From Clostridiales bacterium DTU092 (GTDB taxonomy: Bacteria > Bacillota > Clostridia > Caldicoprobacterales > Caldicoprobacteraceae), in contig LFTM01000055.1 of assembly GCA_001513505.1 (NCBI GenBank), positions 1 to 6,310 on the forward strand: 6,310 bases of DNA, given 5' to 3'. The notes beneath the pieces are model-generated. The model ran no database searches, was not told the DNA's origin, and saw only the letters and a program-made list of their open reading frames with translations. Position 1 is the stretch's first letter. The number at the start of each line of letters is the position of its first letter. The position numbers and the translations under genes are program-made. Below, in pieces: positions 5,000-6,310 of the stretch.

Positions 5000-6145
5000 T
5001 TATTTAAAGCCTTCCAGATATTCAGGCTGAAAGATACAATTATCAGTAGACATGGCTTCAGCCTGATCCATTAAAGCCTTTCTCGCAAATTCAGCATCAG
5101 GCTTAGGTCCCCGGCCGGCAATATATTCTGCAACTATCTTATACTCAGGTACAAGTTTTATAATATATGGCTGATATGGTATATGAATCTTTTTATGAGT
5201 CCACATGCATATACCAATATTATGACGTCTGTGTAATCTTATATTGTCTGTCCACCATTTTGCATTGTTGTCGCCGGTTTCACCATTCCATAAGGGAATT
5301 TGCCAGCGTTCCCGCAATTCCAGATATTTTTGTATATCCTCTTTTGTGGGAGAGGGCCCGTTATATTTATACAAATGAAATGAGTATGCCATATTGCTAT
5401 CAAAAGGCTCAAGACCAGTAAAGTCAGTTGCAAACTTGTCTCCTTCTATAAAAATAATATGATTTTTATCAACTTCCCGAATAGCTCTTGCAATCAATAC
5501 ATACAGATTTCTAAGTTCAGAATTTGTATGACCGCCGGGAAGTTCAACTTCATTCAGCAAGTCATAGCCTAAAATCATGGGATCATCCGCATATCGTCCT
5601 GCTATTTCCTTCCATAATTTTATGGTCAGCGGCCAATATTTATCGGGTTCCTCCCACAAACGTGCAGTACCGTCGCTGTCACAGAAATGCCAGGGGTTTT
5701 GACCGCCGGGTGCAGCATGCAGGTCCAATACTACGTACAGATTATTCTTTCTGCACCAGGATACTATCCGCTCAACTTCCTCAAAACCTTCTTCGATAAA
5801 TTCGTCATCCTTCATCAATGTTTTATAGGTTAACGGAAGCCGTATGTGATTGGCTCCCCAACGGGCCATATTTTCTATATCCTGCTCGGTAAGCCAGTTT
5901 TTCTTATATGTATTCCAAAATTGGTCCGCAGCTTCCTTGCCAACCAGATCAACTATGGCATTATACATATATGTAGGCGATTCGCAACCTTTTTCCGTCA
6001 ATTCCGGTCCCCCAAAAACCTGCCACATATACCCTTCCGGATACAATGCCCCTCCTACACCAAATCCGACGGGAAAGAACCTCTTGTCGTCCTGGTCAAC
6101 AATATTGGTACCTTCACATCTTAGTATGCCGTTATACATTTCCAT
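5000..6145 (-). CDS. Glycoside hydrolase family 5 enzyme, cytoplasmic
   Basis: This 381-residue protein is a retaining beta-glycosidase of clan A with a (beta/alpha)8 barrel, resembling BglC-type (COG2730) cellulase/glucanase proteins. Conserved residues appear in order: Arg102 in NHIRLP, His143 in VLDLHAAPGGQ, Asn198-Glu199 (acid/base) in YDLLNEVELPGG, His257 and Tyr259 in YSFHLYKYNGP, Glu289 (nucleophile) in PLWNGETG, and Trp315 in GICMWTHKK, a substrate-stacking position. All expected catalytic positions are filled. No signal peptide, dockerin or carbohydrate-binding module is present, so it should act on imported oligosaccharides or glycosides rather than on polymer outside. ATG at 6145 is chosen with GAGG 8 nt (AGGTGG 5 nt) upstream; the GTG at 6154 overlaps that site. 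It is the first gene of the visible run and likely shares a transcript with the reductase. Its exact substrate (beta-1,3-glucan, beta-1,4-glucan or mannan fragments) is unresolved. Confidence 0.93.
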   Translation of the reverse strand: MEMYNGILRCEGTNIVDQDDKRFFPVGFGVGGALYPEGYMWQVFGGPELTEKGCESPTYMYNAIVDLVGKEAADQFWNTYKKNWLTEQDIENMARWGANHIRLPLTYKTLMKDDEFIEEGFEEVERIVSWCRKNNLYVVLDLHAAPGGQNPWHFCDSDGTARLWEEPDKYWPLTIKLWKEIAGRYADDPMILGYDLLNEVELPGGHTNSELRNLYVLIARAIREVDKNHIIFIEGDKFATDFTGLEPFDSNMAYSFHLYKYNGPSPTKEDIQKYLELRERWQIPLWNGETGDNNAKWWTDNIRLHRRHNIGICMWTHKKIHIPYQPYIIKLVPEYKIVAEYIAGRGPKPDAEFARKALMDQAEAMSTDNCIFQPEYLEGFK

Positions 6146-6150
6146 GTTTT

Positions 6151-6157
6151 CCACCTC
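6151..6157 (-). promoter_or_regulatory. Ribosome binding site fixing the GH5 start
   Basis: Minus-strand GAGGTGG is followed by AAAAC and ATG 6145. The alternative GTG (6154) is part of this site, so ATG is preferred. Confidence 0.6.
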
Positions 6158-6168
6158 TTAATAGATTT

Positions 6169-6176
6169 ACCCGGGT
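6169..6176. promoter_or_regulatory. Small palindrome ACCCGGGT in the GH5 leader, possible operator
   Basis: ACCCGGGT is a perfect 8-bp palindrome with a central CG, flanked by a partly symmetric TT...TA. A CG-centred palindrome is the form bound by LacI-family sugar repressors, which often govern glycosidase genes. It lies between the predicted start site and the ribosome binding site. It is short and may be chance. Confidence 0.25.
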
Positions 6177-6190
6177 TACAAAATAGGAAT

Positions 6191-6207
6191 GAATCAAGAC
6201 TCAATTC
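6191..6207. promoter_or_regulatory. 17-bp imperfect palindrome at the predicted GH5 start site, possible operator
   Basis: GAATCAAGACTCAATTC has 6 of 8 symmetric base pairs around a central A: GAAT/ATTC outside and AG/CT inside. It begins just downstream of the predicted -10 and covers the expected transcription start, where a repressor would block initiation. Confidence 0.3.
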
Positions 6208-6208
6208 T

Positions 6209-6237
6209 ATAATACAACAATCGAAGAGTTTTATCAC
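6209..6237 (-). promoter_or_regulatory. Putative sigma-A promoter of the GH5-reductase unit
   Basis: On the minus strand GTGATA (6237-6232) and TATTAT (6214-6209) are 17 nt apart. They match the -35 consensus at four and the -10 consensus at five positions. The transcript would have a leader of about 57 nt. The region around it is AT-rich, as expected of a promoter. Confidence 0.4.
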
Positions 6238-6310
6238 GAATTATTTTATTTAAATTACAGAAATAAACAAGCCATGGTCAGCTCGGGGGAAACTCCATAT
6301 ATCCAACCAT
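6238..6310. other. Window edge without a recognisable gene
   Basis: On the minus strand all three frames close here: TGA at 6280-6278, TAA at 6257-6255 and TAA at 6252-6250. An upstream gene on the same strand could therefore end in this stretch, with at most 10 to 19 codons visible. None of the peptides is recognisable. On the plus strand an ATG at 6274 opens a frame to the edge but has no ribosome binding site. Confidence 0.3.

Noticed and set aside
2726..6145. Cyanogenic glycoside pathway (glycosidase plus nitrilase)
   Set aside because: The C-N hydrolase motif CWDQAFPD resembles amidase and N-carbamoyl branches more than true nitrilases, and nothing else in the window supports cyanide or nitrile handling.
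5846..6161. Plus-strand frames of 92-103 codons opposite the GH5 N-terminus
   Set aside because: They are antisense to conserved GH5 sequence, with no start signal and cysteine/serine-rich composition typical of antisense translation.
6274..6310. Plus-strand ATG opening a divergent gene at the right edge
   Set aside because: No Shine-Dalgarno precedes it and only about 12 codons are visible, so it cannot be supported.

Overview
The window comes from a moderately AT-rich bacterial genome. Every gene has a purine-rich Shine-Dalgarno of the AGGAGG type, genes are packed on one strand, and start codons are mixed ATG and GTG. This fits a Bacillota (Firmicutes) bacterium, probably Clostridia or Paenibacillus-like. 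The assignment is inferred from style; no taxonomic marker gene is present. No rRNA, tRNA, CRISPR array, transposase or phage gene was seen.

All recognisable genes lie on the minus strand, so transcription runs from the right edge to the left. In that order they are: a glycoside hydrolase family 5 enzyme (6145-5000); an aldo/keto reductase (4939-4130); a carbon-nitrogen hydrolase with an extra N-terminal beta-rich domain (4003-2726); a five-bladed beta-propeller glycosidase of the GH43/GH32 superfamily (2619-1597); a two-part GNAT acetyltransferase (1467-478); and the N-terminal fragment of an FAD-dependent oxidoreductase (429-43). Four starts were moved inward because a strong ribosome binding site sits inside the longer reading frame.

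Promoter-like sequences suggest up to three transcription units: GH5 plus reductase; C-N hydrolase plus propeller glycosidase (extended -10 at 4038-4046); and acetyltransferase plus oxidoreductase fragment (4038 and 1519 regions respectively start the second and third). The gaps hold conspicuous RNA-structure candidates: a perfect 16-bp inverted repeat at 2668-2710, a perfect 18-bp palindrome spanning the C-N hydrolase stop codon, and a short hairpin between GH5 and the reductase. None has a clear U-tract, so they are not ordinary terminators.

None of the complete enzymes has a signal peptide or membrane segment. The likely theme is cytoplasmic processing of imported oligosaccharides or glycosides: two glycosidases release sugars, the reductase may act on a sugar aldehyde or ketone, and the C-N hydrolase may remove an amide or N-acyl group from a carbohydrate-like substrate. 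That joint pathway is inference. The left end looks eroded: the oxidoreductase keeps only its FAD-binding N-terminus, and the propeller glycosidase is followed by an in-frame peptide that may be the relic of another gene. I see no defence system or other clearly novel machinery. The least ordinary items are the C-N hydrolase fusion and the structured intergenic region beside it.
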